This document shows, piece by piece, positions 35,952 through 45,192 of a stretch of 64,000 nucleotides of DNA. The notes below the pieces were generated by a model. That model ran no database searches, was not told the origin of the DNA, and saw only the letters and a program-made list of their open reading frames with translations. This stretch comes from Sphingopyxis sp. 113P3 (lineage in GTDB: Bacteria > Pseudomonadota > Alphaproteobacteria > Sphingomonadales > Sphingomonadaceae): contig NZ_CP009452.1 in the NCBI RefSeq assembly GCF_001278035.1, positions 1,397,501 through 1,461,500 on the forward strand, in the 5' to 3' direction. Position numbers and translations under genes: made by a program. Numbering within the stretch: position 1 is the first letter of the stretch; the number at the start of each line of letters is the position of its first letter.

Positions 35952-36662
35952 TCAATCGTAAACGCACCGGTCGAGGCCGTCACGGCGAACGACGCCGATC
36001 CGAGCGCGGATCGTGTTTCCATAGCGGCGGGTGAAGCCCGAAGGACTGACAGCCTCCCGCTTCTTGGGCAGCGGTAGGATCGCCGCGATGCGCGCAGCCT
36101 CCGCCGGGGAAAGTTTTGCCGCGCCGTGCCGGAAATAGCGCTGCGCGCCCGCTTCGACGCCATAGGTGCCAATTCCGGTCTCGGCGACGTTGAGATAGAC
36201 CTCCATGATCCGCCGCTTTCCCCAGATTTTTTCAATGAGGAAGGTGAACCAGATTTCGGGGACCTTGCGGACATAGCGCGTCCAGCCGCTGCCCTGCCAA
36301 AGGAAGACATTCTTCGCCGTCTGCTGGCTGATCGTCGATCCGCCGCGCAGCCTCTTGCCCTTGGCGTTGCGTTCGATTGCCTGCTCGATCGCCTCCCGGT
36401 CGAACCCGTCGTGGCTGCAGAATTTGCCGTCCTCGGCCGCGATCACTGCGCGCACCATATTGCGATCGATATGCGAAAGGCCCGTCCAGTCCTTGGTGAT
36501 GCCATTGCGGTCGGCGAGCATGGTGAAGGTCACCGGCGGCGGTACAACGACATAGATGAGGACCCAGATCACCGAAATCGCGATGAACCAGAGCAGCCAT
36601 TTGACGGGCCTGAGATACCAAGGCAGCTTCCGGCGTGATCGGGAAGAGGATTTCGGTGGCAA
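35952..36662 (-). CDS. mtgA: Monofunctional peptidoglycan glycosyltransferase
   Basis: A 236-residue GT51 enzyme. One membrane anchor (residues 17-42, 'VKWLLWFIAISVIWVLIYVVV') precedes the glycosyltransferase domain: 'NMVRAVIAAEDGKFCSHDGFD' with catalytic E, 'GGSTISQQTAKNVFLW', and 'IMEVYLNVAETGIGTYGVEAGAQRYF' with the second catalytic E. There is no transpeptidase domain. It polymerises lipid II into glycan strands. The frame opens with TTG 36662 without a clear ribosome-binding site. Confidence 0.93.
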   Translation of the reverse strand: MPPKSSSRSRRKLPWYLRPVKWLLWFIAISVIWVLIYVVVPPPVTFTMLADRNGITKDWTGLSHIDRNMVRAVIAAEDGKFCSHDGFDREAIEQAIERNAKGKRLRGGSTISQQTAKNVFLWQGSGWTRYVRKVPEIWFTFLIEKIWGKRRIMEVYLNVAETGIGTYGVEAGAQRYFRHGAAKLSPAEAARIAAILPLPKKREAVSPSGFTRRYGNTIRARIGVVRRDGLDRCVYD

Positions 36663-36684
36663 GTGTCGGTCCGGACGGCTGTTA

Positions 36685-37599
36685 TCAGAAGAGCGGCATC
36701 TCTACCTTTACCGTCTCGCCGCTGTCCAGCCGCGCCGTGCCGGTTATCTGCATGTCCTTGGCGGGGGGCAGTTCGACGAACATCAGCTTGCGGCCTTCCG
36801 GCACATTGTCGATGTAAAGCTGCATTGTGATGCCGCGGCGCGATACGGTCCCATCCGACCCGAAACCGTCGCCGAGAAGGTAAAGCGCGCCGCTATCGAC
36901 GTCGACGCGCGACACCTTGAACGAAAAAGACAGCAGGCGGCGCGAAAGAATGTCGGACGCATCGCGCTCCGAGGGCACCAGCGTCAGATGGTCGCCCCGG
37001 CGTTCAGCGAGGCGCATCAGTATGGCTCCCTGCTGCAGGGCGCCGTTGCCAGATTGCAGCATTGCTTCGAGCATTCCGCGTCGCAGCGCCCTGTCCTGGA
37101 CGGCGTCGTAAAGCTCACGCGCGCTCGCAAGGCGCTCATTGTCCCCGCCGCTCCCGATTGCGTTCTGGAACTGGAGGAGCATCCGCTGATTTTCGGGCAG
37201 GGGAAGTATCCTCGTCTGGATCGACGCCGCGATGGGGAGGAATGTGGCCGTGATCCCGCGGTCCTCCACTTGCTCCTTTTCAGGCGACAGATACTGAAGC
37301 GCGAGGATCGCGGTCATGATTGATGCAAAAATGCCCGAATGAAACATGGCTCGCCGCGCAAAACGGATCCGGCGCAGCAGAAAGCAGATGGCGAGCGCGG
37401 CAATCCCGGCGATGGCAAGCCACAAGGAATATTTGCCGATGGGGGTCGCCATATCCCCTGCAAGCCCGAGGATAAGCGAAAAGCCGGACCATGCCGCGAG
37501 CTTGTCGCCGCGGGCGGTCTTATCGATCGCAGGTGGCTTCGTGCTGTCGCTCGATACGTCGCCAACCGCTTGCGCGGCCGCATTTTCATTCGTGGCCAT
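36685..37599 (-). CDS. Hypothetical membrane protein
   Basis: A 304-residue protein of no family I recognise. ATG 37599 (MATNENAAAQAVGDVSS) follows GGGGGG; the frame opens a few codons earlier. Three hydrophobic segments lie at about residues 38-60, 61-78 and 84-102. After them comes a soluble region with a helical middle ('ARELYDAVQDRALRRGMLEAMLQSG') and a beta-rich C-terminus ('GITMQLYIDNVPEGRKLMFVELPP'). It lies 22 bases upstream of mtgA on the same strand, so a cell-envelope role is possible but unproven. Confidence 0.7.
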   Translation of the reverse strand: MATNENAAAQAVGDVSSDSTKPPAIDKTARGDKLAAWSGFSLILGLAGDMATPIGKYSLWLAIAGIAALAICFLLRRIRFARRAMFHSGIFASIMTAILALQYLSPEKEQVEDRGITATFLPIAASIQTRILPLPENQRMLLQFQNAIGSGGDNERLASARELYDAVQDRALRRGMLEAMLQSGNGALQQGAILMRLAERRGDHLTLVPSERDASDILSRRLLSFSFKVSRVDVDSGALYLLGDGFGSDGTVSRRGITMQLYIDNVPEGRKLMFVELPPAKDMQITGTARLDSGETVKVEMPLF

Positions 37600-37694
37600 G
37601 ACGATTCCCCCCAACTTCAAGCCCCACCGACGACAAGGCTAAAGAATTGCGACCCGCTGTCGATTCAGCGGTCGCTGGAGGGTCGCGCAAGAGC

Positions 37695-37848
37695 TCAGGC
37701 CCCGACCAGCCGCGGTTCGCTCGCGAGCTTGAGCATCGCCTTCTGCAGCTTCTCGAACGCGTGCACTTCGATCTGGCGGGCGGGTTTGCGGCTGACGTCA
37801 CAGACGTGGCTCAAATCCTCGAGCCTCTTTGTAACGTCGGTGTGGCGG
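37695..37848 (-). pseudogene. Duplicated 3' fragment of rpoH
   Basis: These 154 bases align without gaps, at about 90% identity by eye, to 39088-39241, the 3' end of rpoH. Translated on the minus strand they give 'RHTDVTKRLEDLSHVCDV', 'QIEVHAFEKLQKAMLKLA' and 'PRLVGA' then a stop, against 'RLTDDPKTLEDLSQVYDV', 'QIEVRAFEKLQKAMLKLA' and 'RRLVGA' in the intact gene. A TGA stands four codons before the fragment and no start is available, so it is a non-coding scrap of region 4.2. The M23 peptidase gene lies between the two copies. Confidence 0.9.
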
Positions 37849-37934
37849 CCTCAGGTCAGGAGGTGGCGGCAGACTTTGGCCGCCGGGTTCATCGCCGGGT
37901 TTCCAGCGCGGCCCGGGGCCGGGGGACAAACGGA

Positions 37935-39044
37935 TCATTCGGGGAAGCGGACGACGCTGTTCGCGGGCGGAAACATCGGGCCCGGCGCAGCGGCTGGCAG
38001 CGGCTGCCACGCGGTCCCGAGGTTTTCGATTGAGGAATAGTCACCGATCCGCGTCGCGCCCTCAATCAGAAATGGGAGGCCCTCAGCTGCCAGCGGCGAA
38101 GGCGCCGAGGCGACATGAAAGTGAAGGTGGGGTGCGGTGCCCTGACCGGTGAGGCCGAGGAGGGCAATCACCTGCCCGCGTTTCACCCGGTCGCCGGGCT
38201 TCACACGCAGGCCGGGCTGCAGATGCTCGTAAAAGGCGTAGCGGCCGTCGCCAAGGTCGAGCGCGATGTAGTTTCCAGCCGCATCGCCGATCGCAACTTT
38301 GGGCAGATCGGCGCGCCATCGCGGCTCGGTGACATCGTCGCGTGTCGCGGCGACCACCGCATCGGCAACCGCGAGCACCTCGGCGCCATAGCTCAGCGAA
38401 TCGGCCAGCGCCCTGCCGTCCGAGCGGTCGAGCTGGCCCTTCGCGTCGACCATCATCCAGTCGATGGCGAAACGGCCGGGGATCGTCGCGCGTCCCGCGA
38501 CGGCATAGGGAACTCGGCGATGGCCACGTTCAAGCTCGGGCGCGTAGACCGCGACCCACGGTCCTCCGCGCAAGGGCGGGCCGAGAACGGGAAGCGGGCG
38601 TGGGTCGATCGTCACGGTGCCGGCCTCGATGACGCGGCGCCCATTGTCCTCGCGGACGGCAAGACTATGGGCAATCCTGGCGGGACGAAATCCGTCCCTC
38701 AGCGCGATGTCGAGATAGGCAATCGCCCGCGCGCCCGGCGCGATCGTCGCTCCGTCTCCCGATGGGACATGCCCTAGAGCCGCCTCGAGCGCGGCGCCCG
38801 AAAGGACAAGGAGTTCCGCGCCGCTCGCAGCGTCGCGCACCACGATATGGTCGAGGGTAAGCGGGACGGCCGCGAAATTGGTCAGGTGCATCTCGTAGAC
38901 GAGATGGAGCTCGTCCCCGATGCGAACCGGCGCTGGGGAAAGCCGGATGTCGGCGTCGAATGCCTGTATATCCGCCGATCGCGATGCGAGGGGCGGGGCG
39001 GAAACGGGAGCCGCCAGCGCCGCCAGAAGGGGAAGGAGCCACAT
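37935..39044 (-). CDS. M23 (LytM-type) metallopeptidase, exported
   Basis: A 369-residue protein with a signal peptide (MWLLPLLAALAAPVSAPPLA). An N-terminal beta-sandwich of about 150 residues precedes the M23 domain. Metal ligands are the histidine and aspartate of 'RGHRRVPYAVAGRATIPGRFAIDWMM' and the 'APHLHFHVA' motif, with 'YAFYEHLQPG...KPGDRVKRGQVIALLGLTG' between them. It could cut peptidoglycan cross-bridges in the periplasm or act as a LytM-like activator. It lies between rpoH and the rpoH fragment. Confidence 0.88.
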   Translation of the reverse strand: MWLLPLLAALAAPVSAPPLASRSADIQAFDADIRLSPAPVRIGDELHLVYEMHLTNFAAVPLTLDHIVVRDAASGAELLVLSGAALEAALGHVPSGDGATIAPGARAIAYLDIALRDGFRPARIAHSLAVREDNGRRVIEAGTVTIDPRPLPVLGPPLRGGPWVAVYAPELERGHRRVPYAVAGRATIPGRFAIDWMMVDAKGQLDRSDGRALADSLSYGAEVLAVADAVVAATRDDVTEPRWRADLPKVAIGDAAGNYIALDLGDGRYAFYEHLQPGLRVKPGDRVKRGQVIALLGLTGQGTAPHLHFHVASAPSPLAAEGLPFLIEGATRIGDYSSIENLGTAWQPLPAAAPGPMFPPANSVVRFPE

Positions 39045-39087
39045 GGCACCACCTTATGGCAAAGCGCGCCGGCGGCAAATCCTCGCG

Positions 39088-39990
39088 TCAGGCCCCGACC
39101 AGCCGCCGTTCGCCGGCGAGCTTGAGCATGGCCTTCTGCAGCTTCTCGAACGCGCGCACTTCGATCTGGCGGACGCGCTCGCGGCTGACGTCATAGACCT
39201 GGCTCAAATCCTCGAGCGTCTTCGGATCGTCGGTGAGGCGGCGTTCGGTGAGGATGTGGCGCTCGCGCTCGTTGAGCGTCTCGAGCGCCTCGGTAAGAAG
39301 CTCGTGGCGCACGTCGCGCTCTTCGGCCTCCGCGACGCGCTCGTCCTGGAGCGGTCCTTCGTCGCCGAGCAAATCCTGCCACTGGCTGTCGCCATCCTCG
39401 CCCATCGGCACGTTGAGCGACGTGTCGCCGCCCATCGCCATGCGGCGGTTCATGCTGATCACCTCGTCCTCGGTGACGCCGAGGTCCTTCGCGATCTTCG
39501 CGACATTTTCGGGCGACAGATCGCCATCCTCGAAGGCCTCGAGATTGTTCTTCATCCGGCGAAGGTTGAAGAACAGCTTCTTCTGCGCAGCGGTGGTGCC
39601 CATTTTGACAAGGCTCCACGAGCGCAGGATGAATTCCTGTATCGAGGCGCGGATCCACCACATCGCATAGGTGGCGAGGCGGAAGCCGCGTTCGGGGTCG
39701 AACTTCTTCACGCCCTGCATCAGCCCGATATTGCCCTCGCTGATCAATTCGCTGACCGGCAGGCCGTAGCCGCGATAGCCCATTGCGATCTTCGCAACGA
39801 GCCGCAGGTGCGAGGTCACGAGCTGCGCTGCAGCTTCATTGTCCCCATGCTCCTGAAAGCGTTTCGCGAGCATATATTCCTGCTCGGGGGTCAAGAGGGG
39901 AAATTTGCGAATTTCGGCCAGGTAGCGGTTCAGGCTCGCCTCACCGCCGAGTGCGGGCACTACTGCCGGAACATTGCTCTTGTTAGCCAT
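39088..39990 (-). CDS. rpoH: Heat-shock sigma factor sigma-32
   Basis: A 300-residue sigma-70-family factor that directs transcription of chaperones and proteases. Region 2 is 'HLRLVAKIAMGYRGYGLPVSELISEGNIGLMQGV' and 'RLATYAMWWIRASIQEFILRSWSLVK'. The RpoH box 'QKKLFFNLRR' is at 136-145. Region 4 ends with 'VSRERVRQIEVRAFEKLQKAMLKLAG'. GGGAAG precedes ATG 39990. It lies 77 bases after the rluD-like gene on the same strand. Confidence 0.97.
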   Translation of the reverse strand: MANKSNVPAVVPALGGEASLNRYLAEIRKFPLLTPEQEYMLAKRFQEHGDNEAAAQLVTSHLRLVAKIAMGYRGYGLPVSELISEGNIGLMQGVKKFDPERGFRLATYAMWWIRASIQEFILRSWSLVKMGTTAAQKKLFFNLRRMKNNLEAFEDGDLSPENVAKIAKDLGVTEDEVISMNRRMAMGGDTSLNVPMGEDGDSQWQDLLGDEGPLQDERVAEAEERDVRHELLTEALETLNERERHILTERRLTDDPKTLEDLSQVYDVSRERVRQIEVRAFEKLQKAMLKLAGERRLVGA

Positions 39991-40067
39991 AGCGTCTTCC
40001 CTAAATTTCAGAAGGAGAGTGATGCCGCGGTTCTTTCCTGCGGTCGAGATAGATTTTTATTCGAAAC

Positions 40068-41024
40068 TTAAACGCGCAGTTCATCGATCAGTTCCCGCAT
40101 ATCCTGAGGGAGTTCGCTGTCGAGCGCGATCTTGTTACCAGTTACCGGATGAATAAAACCCAAATGGGCCGCGTGCAATGCCTGGCGCATGAAACCCCGT
40201 GCCTTGAGCACGTCGGACAGCGGCTTGCGCGATCGCCCATAGACCGGATCGCCGACGAGCGGATGGCCGATATGCGCCATGTGGACGCGCACCTGGTGTG
40301 TTCGCCCGGTCTCGAGCCGGCATTCGATAAGCGTTGCCCCGGTGAGCACCTCGATCGTGCGGTAATGAGTGATCGCATGCTTGCCGCGTCCTTCCGGCAC
40401 CACCGCCATTTTCTTGCGGTTGGTCGCCGATCGGCCGAGCGCTGCGTCGACCGTACCATTGGCCGGCATCGGCCGCCCGGTTGCAAGCGCGAGATAGCGG
40501 CGCTCGATGCTGTGCGCGGCGAACTGCCTCGCCAGCCCTTCATGCGCCTTGTCGTGTTTCGCAGCGACGATCAATCCGCTCGTATCCTTGTCGATCCGGT
40601 GCACGATCCCCGGCCGGGCGACGCCGCCAATCCCTGAAAGCTGCCCCGCGCAATGGTGGAGCAGCGCGTTGACCAGCGTGCCGTCGGCGTTGCCCGCAGC
40701 CGGGTGCACGACCATCCCTGCCGGCTTGTCGATGACGAGGAGATGTTCGTCTTCATAGGCGATGATCAAGCCAAGGTCCTGCGCGACATTGTGCGCAGGC
40801 GCCGGAGCGGGAAGGCGGAGCGTGAGCGTTGCGGGCGCTGCAGCCTTTGCCGCCGGGTCCCAGAGCACCGCGCCGCTCGCATCGGCGACCCGGCCACCCC
40901 TGATCAGCGATTTCAGCCGTTCGCGCGAGAGGTTCGGAACCGCCTCGGCGAGCGCCCGGTCGAGCCGCAGCCCGGCGGCGCTGTCACCCAGCGCTACGGT
41001 CAAGATATCCTCGTCCCCCTGCAT
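40068..41024 (-). CDS. RluA/RluD-family pseudouridine synthase
   Basis: A 318-residue enzyme. An N-terminal S4 RNA-binding domain is followed by the catalytic domain with 'VIDKPAGMVVHPAAGN' and the signature 'GIVHRIDKDTSGLIVAAK', catalytic Asp145. 'ECRLETGRTHQVRVHMAHIGHPLVGDPVYG' is motif III. The size and S4 domain fit RluD, which modifies helix 69 of 23S rRNA, but other RluA-type targets are possible. Confidence 0.93.
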   Translation of the reverse strand: MQGDEDILTVALGDSAAGLRLDRALAEAVPNLSRERLKSLIRGGRVADASGAVLWDPAAKAAAPATLTLRLPAPAPAHNVAQDLGLIIAYEDEHLLVIDKPAGMVVHPAAGNADGTLVNALLHHCAGQLSGIGGVARPGIVHRIDKDTSGLIVAAKHDKAHEGLARQFAAHSIERRYLALATGRPMPANGTVDAALGRSATNRKKMAVVPEGRGKHAITHYRTIEVLTGATLIECRLETGRTHQVRVHMAHIGHPLVGDPVYGRSRKPLSDVLKARGFMRQALHAAHLGFIHPVTGNKIALDSELPQDMRELIDELRV

Positions 41025-41219
41025 TGAGAGGGATGTGGGTGCGGGCTGCCGGATTTCAAGAATCGGCGGTGCGCTGATCTCTTCGTCTCGGGCGCCCGGT
41101 GACGGTCCTTGCTCGATGCAAACCGATGCGGGGGTTCGCCCTTGCTCTCGTGCCCGCGCTTGCCCTAGGGACCGGCAGGCCGGAAAAATCCGGATCTGCG
41201 CTGGGGAGCCATTTCATCC

Positions 41220-41930
41220 ATGACCGACGATCGCGTCGATTTCGCGTCCATGCTGGCCTCGCGGCTTTGCCATGACCTGCTGAGCCCGGTGGGGGCCTTC
41301 GCCAACGGGCTCGAACTGCTCGCCGACGAAAAGGACCCCGACATGCGCGCGCGCTGCTTCGAGCTTCTCGAACAGAGCGCGCGGACATCGGCGGCCAAGC
41401 TGAAATTCTTCCGACTTGCCTTCGGTTCGGCAGGCGGTTTTGGCGAGGCGGTGCCGCCCGCTGAAGCGAGGTCGGCGATCGAGGGGATCATGGCCGATCG
41501 GCCGATCACCCTCAATTGGATGATCAGCGACGAGCCGCTGCCCAAGCCTGCGGTCAAGATCATCCTCAACCTCGCGTTGATTCTCGTCGACGCGCTGGTG
41601 CGCGGCGGCCGGCTCGACATAGGCTGCGAGAAGCAGGCAGACGGCATCGAGATCGCACTCCATGCCGAGGCCGAACGCATCCTCGTCGACAAGGATGTCG
41701 AGCGCATCCTCGCGGAAGGCGAGAGCGCCGGCGCGATGACCTCGCGCACGGCGCCTGCGGTGCTGGTGCAGGCCGTCGCGGCGCAGAATGGCGGCACGGT
41801 TATGCTCGCGCGCGAGACGCCGACATCGCTCCTTGTCGGCGCCGTACTGCGCGGACGCGGGTTAACCATTGTTCGGCATGGTCGCGCCTCGATTTTGGGC
41901 GCACCGGAACCGCAATGGACGATCTGCTGA
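41220..41930 (+). CDS. chpT: Histidine phosphotransferase ChpT
   Basis: A 236-residue protein. The dimerisation helix carries His18 in 'MLASRLCHDLLSPVGAFANGLELL', closely matching the ChpT phospho-acceptor region. The C-terminal part is a degenerate HATPase-like domain ('KIILNLALILVDALVRGG'). In alphaproteobacteria ChpT shuttles phosphate from CckA to CtrA and CpdR, controlling cell cycle or motility genes. CckA is also in this window (56137). The last 16 bases overlap the cheA-like gene, so it is the first gene of the chemotaxis-type operon. Confidence 0.88.
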   Translation: MTDDRVDFASMLASRLCHDLLSPVGAFANGLELLADEKDPDMRARCFELLEQSARTSAAKLKFFRLAFGSAGGFGEAVPPAEARSAIEGIMADRPITLNWMISDEPLPKPAVKIILNLALILVDALVRGGRLDIGCEKQADGIEIALHAEAERILVDKDVERILAEGESAGAMTSRTAPAVLVQAVAAQNGGTVMLARETPTSLLVGAVLRGRGLTIVRHGRASILGAPEPQWTIC

Positions 41931-44299
41931 ACGACTTTCTGGCTGAAACCGCCGAAATTCTCGCCGAGGCGGGCGGTGCGCTCGTTGCGTGGGAGGCCGA
42001 TCCCGGAGACCGTGAGCGGCTCGATGCCATTTTTCGCCTCGTCCACACGATCAAGGGCAGCTCGGGATTCCTGTCGTTGCCGCGCGTCACTGCGCTTGCG
42101 CATGCGGCCGAGGACGCGCTCGATCAGGTGCGGCGCGGCAATCGGCCTGCTGACGCGGCGCTCGTCACCGGGGTTCTCGGGGTCATCGATCGCCTGACCC
42201 AATTGTGCGGCGCGCTTGGCACCGGCGACGGCGAACCCGCGGGCGATGACGGCGAAGTGATCGAGGCGCTCGCGTTTGCCGCCGATGAGACTGCATCGCC
42301 CGAACCGGTCGAAATCCAGCTGCGCCGCGAAGACGATCTGGCTGCCGAACTGCAGGCGTGGCGCTCGATCAGAGTTCCGCTGCCGCTGCTCGACAGCGTG
42401 ATGACAGGGGTCACCGACATCGTGCTCGCGCGCAATGAATTTGCCCGCATGCTGCGTGAATCGGGGGCTGACCCCCGCCTGATCGCCTCGTTCGACCGCC
42501 TCTCCGATTCGATCGCCGGGATGCGCCAGTCAGTCAGCCAGATGCGCATGCAACGGATCGACAAATTGTTCGCGCCGCTCCCGCGCATCGTCCGCGATCT
42601 CGCGCAGGAGCTCGGGAAAAAGGTGAAGTTCGTCGCAAGCGGCGGCGAGGTCGAGCTCGACCGCGAGATGATGGAGAATATCCGCGATCCGCTGATTCAC
42701 ATCGTCCGCAACGCGGTCGATCACGGCATCGAACCGCTCGACCAGCGCGTCGCGGCCGGGAAGGGCGTGATCGCAACGCTTTCGGTCTCCGCGCGTCAGT
42801 CGGGCAACCAGATCGAGATCGAGGTGCGCGACGATGGGCGCGGCCTCTCGCCCGATGCGCTTGTCGCCAAGGCCATCGCGGCGCGAATTGTCACCGCCAC
42901 CGAGGCCCGTGCGCTCAGCGTGAAGGACAAGCTCGAACTGATCTTCCGCCCAGGCTTTTCGACCGCGGCCAAGATAACCTCGATCTCGGGGCGCGGCGTC
43001 GGCATGGACATCGTCAAGGCGAACCTCGAGAAAATCGGCGGGGTCGTCGAGCTGCGCAACGACGAAGGGCGCGGGCTCGCGATCGTCCTGCGGGTCCCGA
43101 TGACGCTTACCATCATCTCGGGGCTGATGGTGCGCGCAGCAGGTCAATATTTCGCCATTCCGCGAGGCGCTGTCCGCGAAATCCTGCTCGAAAGCAGCGA
43201 CAGCGCGCGCATCGATCGCGTCGGCGGGGGCGAACTCGCGACGGTACGCGGCGAGCAATTCCCGCTGCTGAGGCTCGAAGAGATATTGGGTCTCAAGCCA
43301 GGGGCGGACGAAGATGCCGAGGATCGCGCGATCGTGATCGTGCGGCCGGGACAGGGACAAAGCTATGCATTGAGCGTCGCGGCGATCCACGATCATGAGG
43401 AACTTGTGATCAAGCCCGCCGCGCCGCTGATCATGGCGACCGGGCTTTATGCGGGCACGACCTTGCCCGACAATGGCCGGCCAGTCCTGCTGCTCGACGT
43501 GCAAGGACTGCTCGCGGCTGCGGGGATCGACGCTTCCGAGGCCGGGCGCAGCCATGACGAAGCGGAGGAAGTGGAGGCCGAAGCGGTCGCGGCGCGCAAG
43601 GCTGCGCAGCTTCTTCTGTTCCGCGACACGGGGGGGCGCGTCCGCGGCGTTCGCCTCTCGGTCATCGAGCGCGTCGAGGAGGTTCCCGCGCTGGCGCTCT
43701 TTGAAAGCGCAGGAACGGTGCACGCGCAGATCGGCGACGAGATCTTCCCCGTTCATGCCGGGCGGCTCCCCGAAGGCGCCGGTATGCTGAAGCTGCTTCG
43801 TCTTCACGATGGGCAGCGGGTGCTCTGTTATCCGATCGAGGCCGTGATCGACATTGTGCGGCTTCCCGATATCGTCCAGCCCGCGGCGGTCCCGGGGCTG
43901 ATCGCGGGCGTCACCCTCGTCGGGGGCGAACCGGTTGAACTCCTCGATCCCTTCTGGCTGATGGAGCAATATGCGCTCGGCGAGGCCGCCGCGGGCCCGA
44001 GCCAGCCGCTGTGCCAGCTAGCCGGCGATGCGGACGGCTGGGGTGAAAATTTCCTGGCGCCGATCCTGCGCGGCGCGGGCTACCGGGTCGCCTCGGCGGA
44101 CGATGCCCTCGCTGGGGGAGCGCCTGACGTGCTCTTGTCGCTTTCGGACGAGGAGGGTCCAGTCGCCGACGGTGTGCCGGTGATCCGCCTGCGGGCAGCG
44201 GTTGCGGCCGCCGGGCCCGACGATGAATCGGTTTATCGTTACGATCGTCAGGCGCTTCTTGAAGCGCTGCGCGTCCGGATCGGGGGAGGCCGTTCATGA
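41915..44299 (+). CDS. cheA: CheA-type chemotaxis histidine kinase with duplicated CheW-like C-terminus
   Basis: A 794-residue kinase from ATG 41915 (MDDLLNDFLAETAEIL). The P1 Hpt domain has His44 in 'LVHTIKGSSGFL'. No P2 domain is evident. The dimerisation helix starts at 'WRSIRVPLPLLDSV'. The HATPase has 'HIVRNAVDHGIE', 'VRDDGRGLSPDAL' and 'SGRGVGMDIVKANLEKIGG'. A CheW-like domain (residues 400-530) follows. Residues 560-700 look like a second CheW-like domain, and the last 80 resemble a degenerate receiver lacking a clear phospho-Asp. It overlaps chpT before and cheW after. Confidence 0.9.
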   Translation: MDDLLNDFLAETAEILAEAGGALVAWEADPGDRERLDAIFRLVHTIKGSSGFLSLPRVTALAHAAEDALDQVRRGNRPADAALVTGVLGVIDRLTQLCGALGTGDGEPAGDDGEVIEALAFAADETASPEPVEIQLRREDDLAAELQAWRSIRVPLPLLDSVMTGVTDIVLARNEFARMLRESGADPRLIASFDRLSDSIAGMRQSVSQMRMQRIDKLFAPLPRIVRDLAQELGKKVKFVASGGEVELDREMMENIRDPLIHIVRNAVDHGIEPLDQRVAAGKGVIATLSVSARQSGNQIEIEVRDDGRGLSPDALVAKAIAARIVTATEARALSVKDKLELIFRPGFSTAAKITSISGRGVGMDIVKANLEKIGGVVELRNDEGRGLAIVLRVPMTLTIISGLMVRAAGQYFAIPRGAVREILLESSDSARIDRVGGGELATVRGEQFPLLRLEEILGLKPGADEDAEDRAIVIVRPGQGQSYALSVAAIHDHEELVIKPAAPLIMATGLYAGTTLPDNGRPVLLLDVQGLLAAAGIDASEAGRSHDEAEEVEAEAVAARKAAQLLLFRDTGGRVRGVRLSVIERVEEVPALALFESAGTVHAQIGDEIFPVHAGRLPEGAGMLKLLRLHDGQRVLCYPIEAVIDIVRLPDIVQPAAVPGLIAGVTLVGGEPVELLDPFWLMEQYALGEAAAGPSQPLCQLAGDADGWGENFLAPILRGAGYRVASADDALAGGAPDVLLSLSDEEGPVADGVPVIRLRAAVAAAGPDDESVYRYDRQALLEALRVRIGGGRS

Positions 44300-44733
44300 T
44301 GGAAAAACTCTATCTCATCGCGCGAATCGCGGACACCCGTGTCGCGCTGCGCAGCCGCGCGATCCATTCGGTGGTGACGGTCGGAACCCCGGTTGAAGTG
44401 CCCGCGGCCCCGCCGCATGTCGCGGGGCTCTTTGCCCTGCGCAGCCGCGTTTTCACATTGATCGACCCGCATGTCGTTGTCGGGCTTGCACCGGTGACGG
44501 CGGTCGAGGGGCAGCGGGTGATCGTCGTCGATGTCGCCGACCATGGCTATGCACTGCTCGCCGACGCGATCGAGGATGTCTGCTTCATCGATGCGCCCGA
44601 GACGCGCGTCACGGGAAAGCTGCTTCCCGGCTGGGCGCGCGTGGCCGATGCGATGATCGAACATGAGGGCGCGTCGCTGCTCGTTGTCGATCCCGCCCAT
44701 TTCGTCACGCTGCCCGTTGCGAGCGCGGCATGA
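44296..44733 (+). CDS. cheW: CheW-type coupling protein
   Basis: A 145-residue single-domain protein with CheW features: 'HSVVTVGTPVEVPAAPPHVAGLFALRSRVFTLIDPHVVVGL' and 'VDVADHGYALLADAIEDVCFI'. It should bridge chemoreceptors and the CheA kinase. ATG 44296 overlaps the cheA stop (ATGA). It is somewhat short and divergent from classical CheW. Confidence 0.85.
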   Translation: MMEKLYLIARIADTRVALRSRAIHSVVTVGTPVEVPAAPPHVAGLFALRSRVFTLIDPHVVVGLAPVTAVEGQRVIVVDVADHGYALLADAIEDVCFIDAPETRVTGKLLPGWARVADAMIEHEGASLLVVDPAHFVTLPVASAA

Positions 44734-44803
44734 CATTCTTTTTATTAACGGGCTGGACACCCCTTCGCGTTAGCAAGGTGCGCTACCCCGGGGGCGGAGG
44801 AAT

Positions 44804-45184
44804 ATGAGAATGTCGAAATCCTGTCTGGTCGTCGATGACAGCAAAGTGATTCGCAAGGTCGCGCGTCATATCCTTGAAAGCATGGCGTTCGCCGTCGAGG
44901 AGGCGGCCGACGGGCAGGAGGCGCTGACTTTCTGCCGTGCGAACCGTCCCGATGTGATCCTGCTCGACTGGAACATGCCGGTGATGAGCGGGATGGAATT
45001 TCTGGGGGCGTTCAACGATCTCGATTTCGGGCATGACGAGCGGCCGCGCGTCGTTTTCTGCACGACCGAGAATAGCATCGATCATATTCGCGCGGCGATC
45101 GAGGCCGGCGCGGACGAATATGTGATGAAGCCGTTCGATCGCGAGACGCTCGAAGGAAAATTGCAGCTGGTCGGCGTCGCCTGA
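44804..45184 (+). CDS. CheY-type response regulator
   Basis: A 126-residue receiver. The acidic pocket is 'LVVDDSKVIRKVARHIL', the phospho-acceptor is Asp55 in 'VILLDWNMPVMSGMEFL', the conserved T/S is in 'VVFCTTENSIDHI', and the switch lysine is in 'YVMKPFDRETL'. The start may be ATG 44804 or 44810. It stands 70 bases after cheW and 8 before cheB. Confidence 0.93.
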   Translation: MRMSKSCLVVDDSKVIRKVARHILESMAFAVEEAADGQEALTFCRANRPDVILLDWNMPVMSGMEFLGAFNDLDFGHDERPRVVFCTTENSIDHIRAAIEAGADEYVMKPFDRETLEGKLQLVGVA

Positions 45185-45192
45185 GGACCAAA

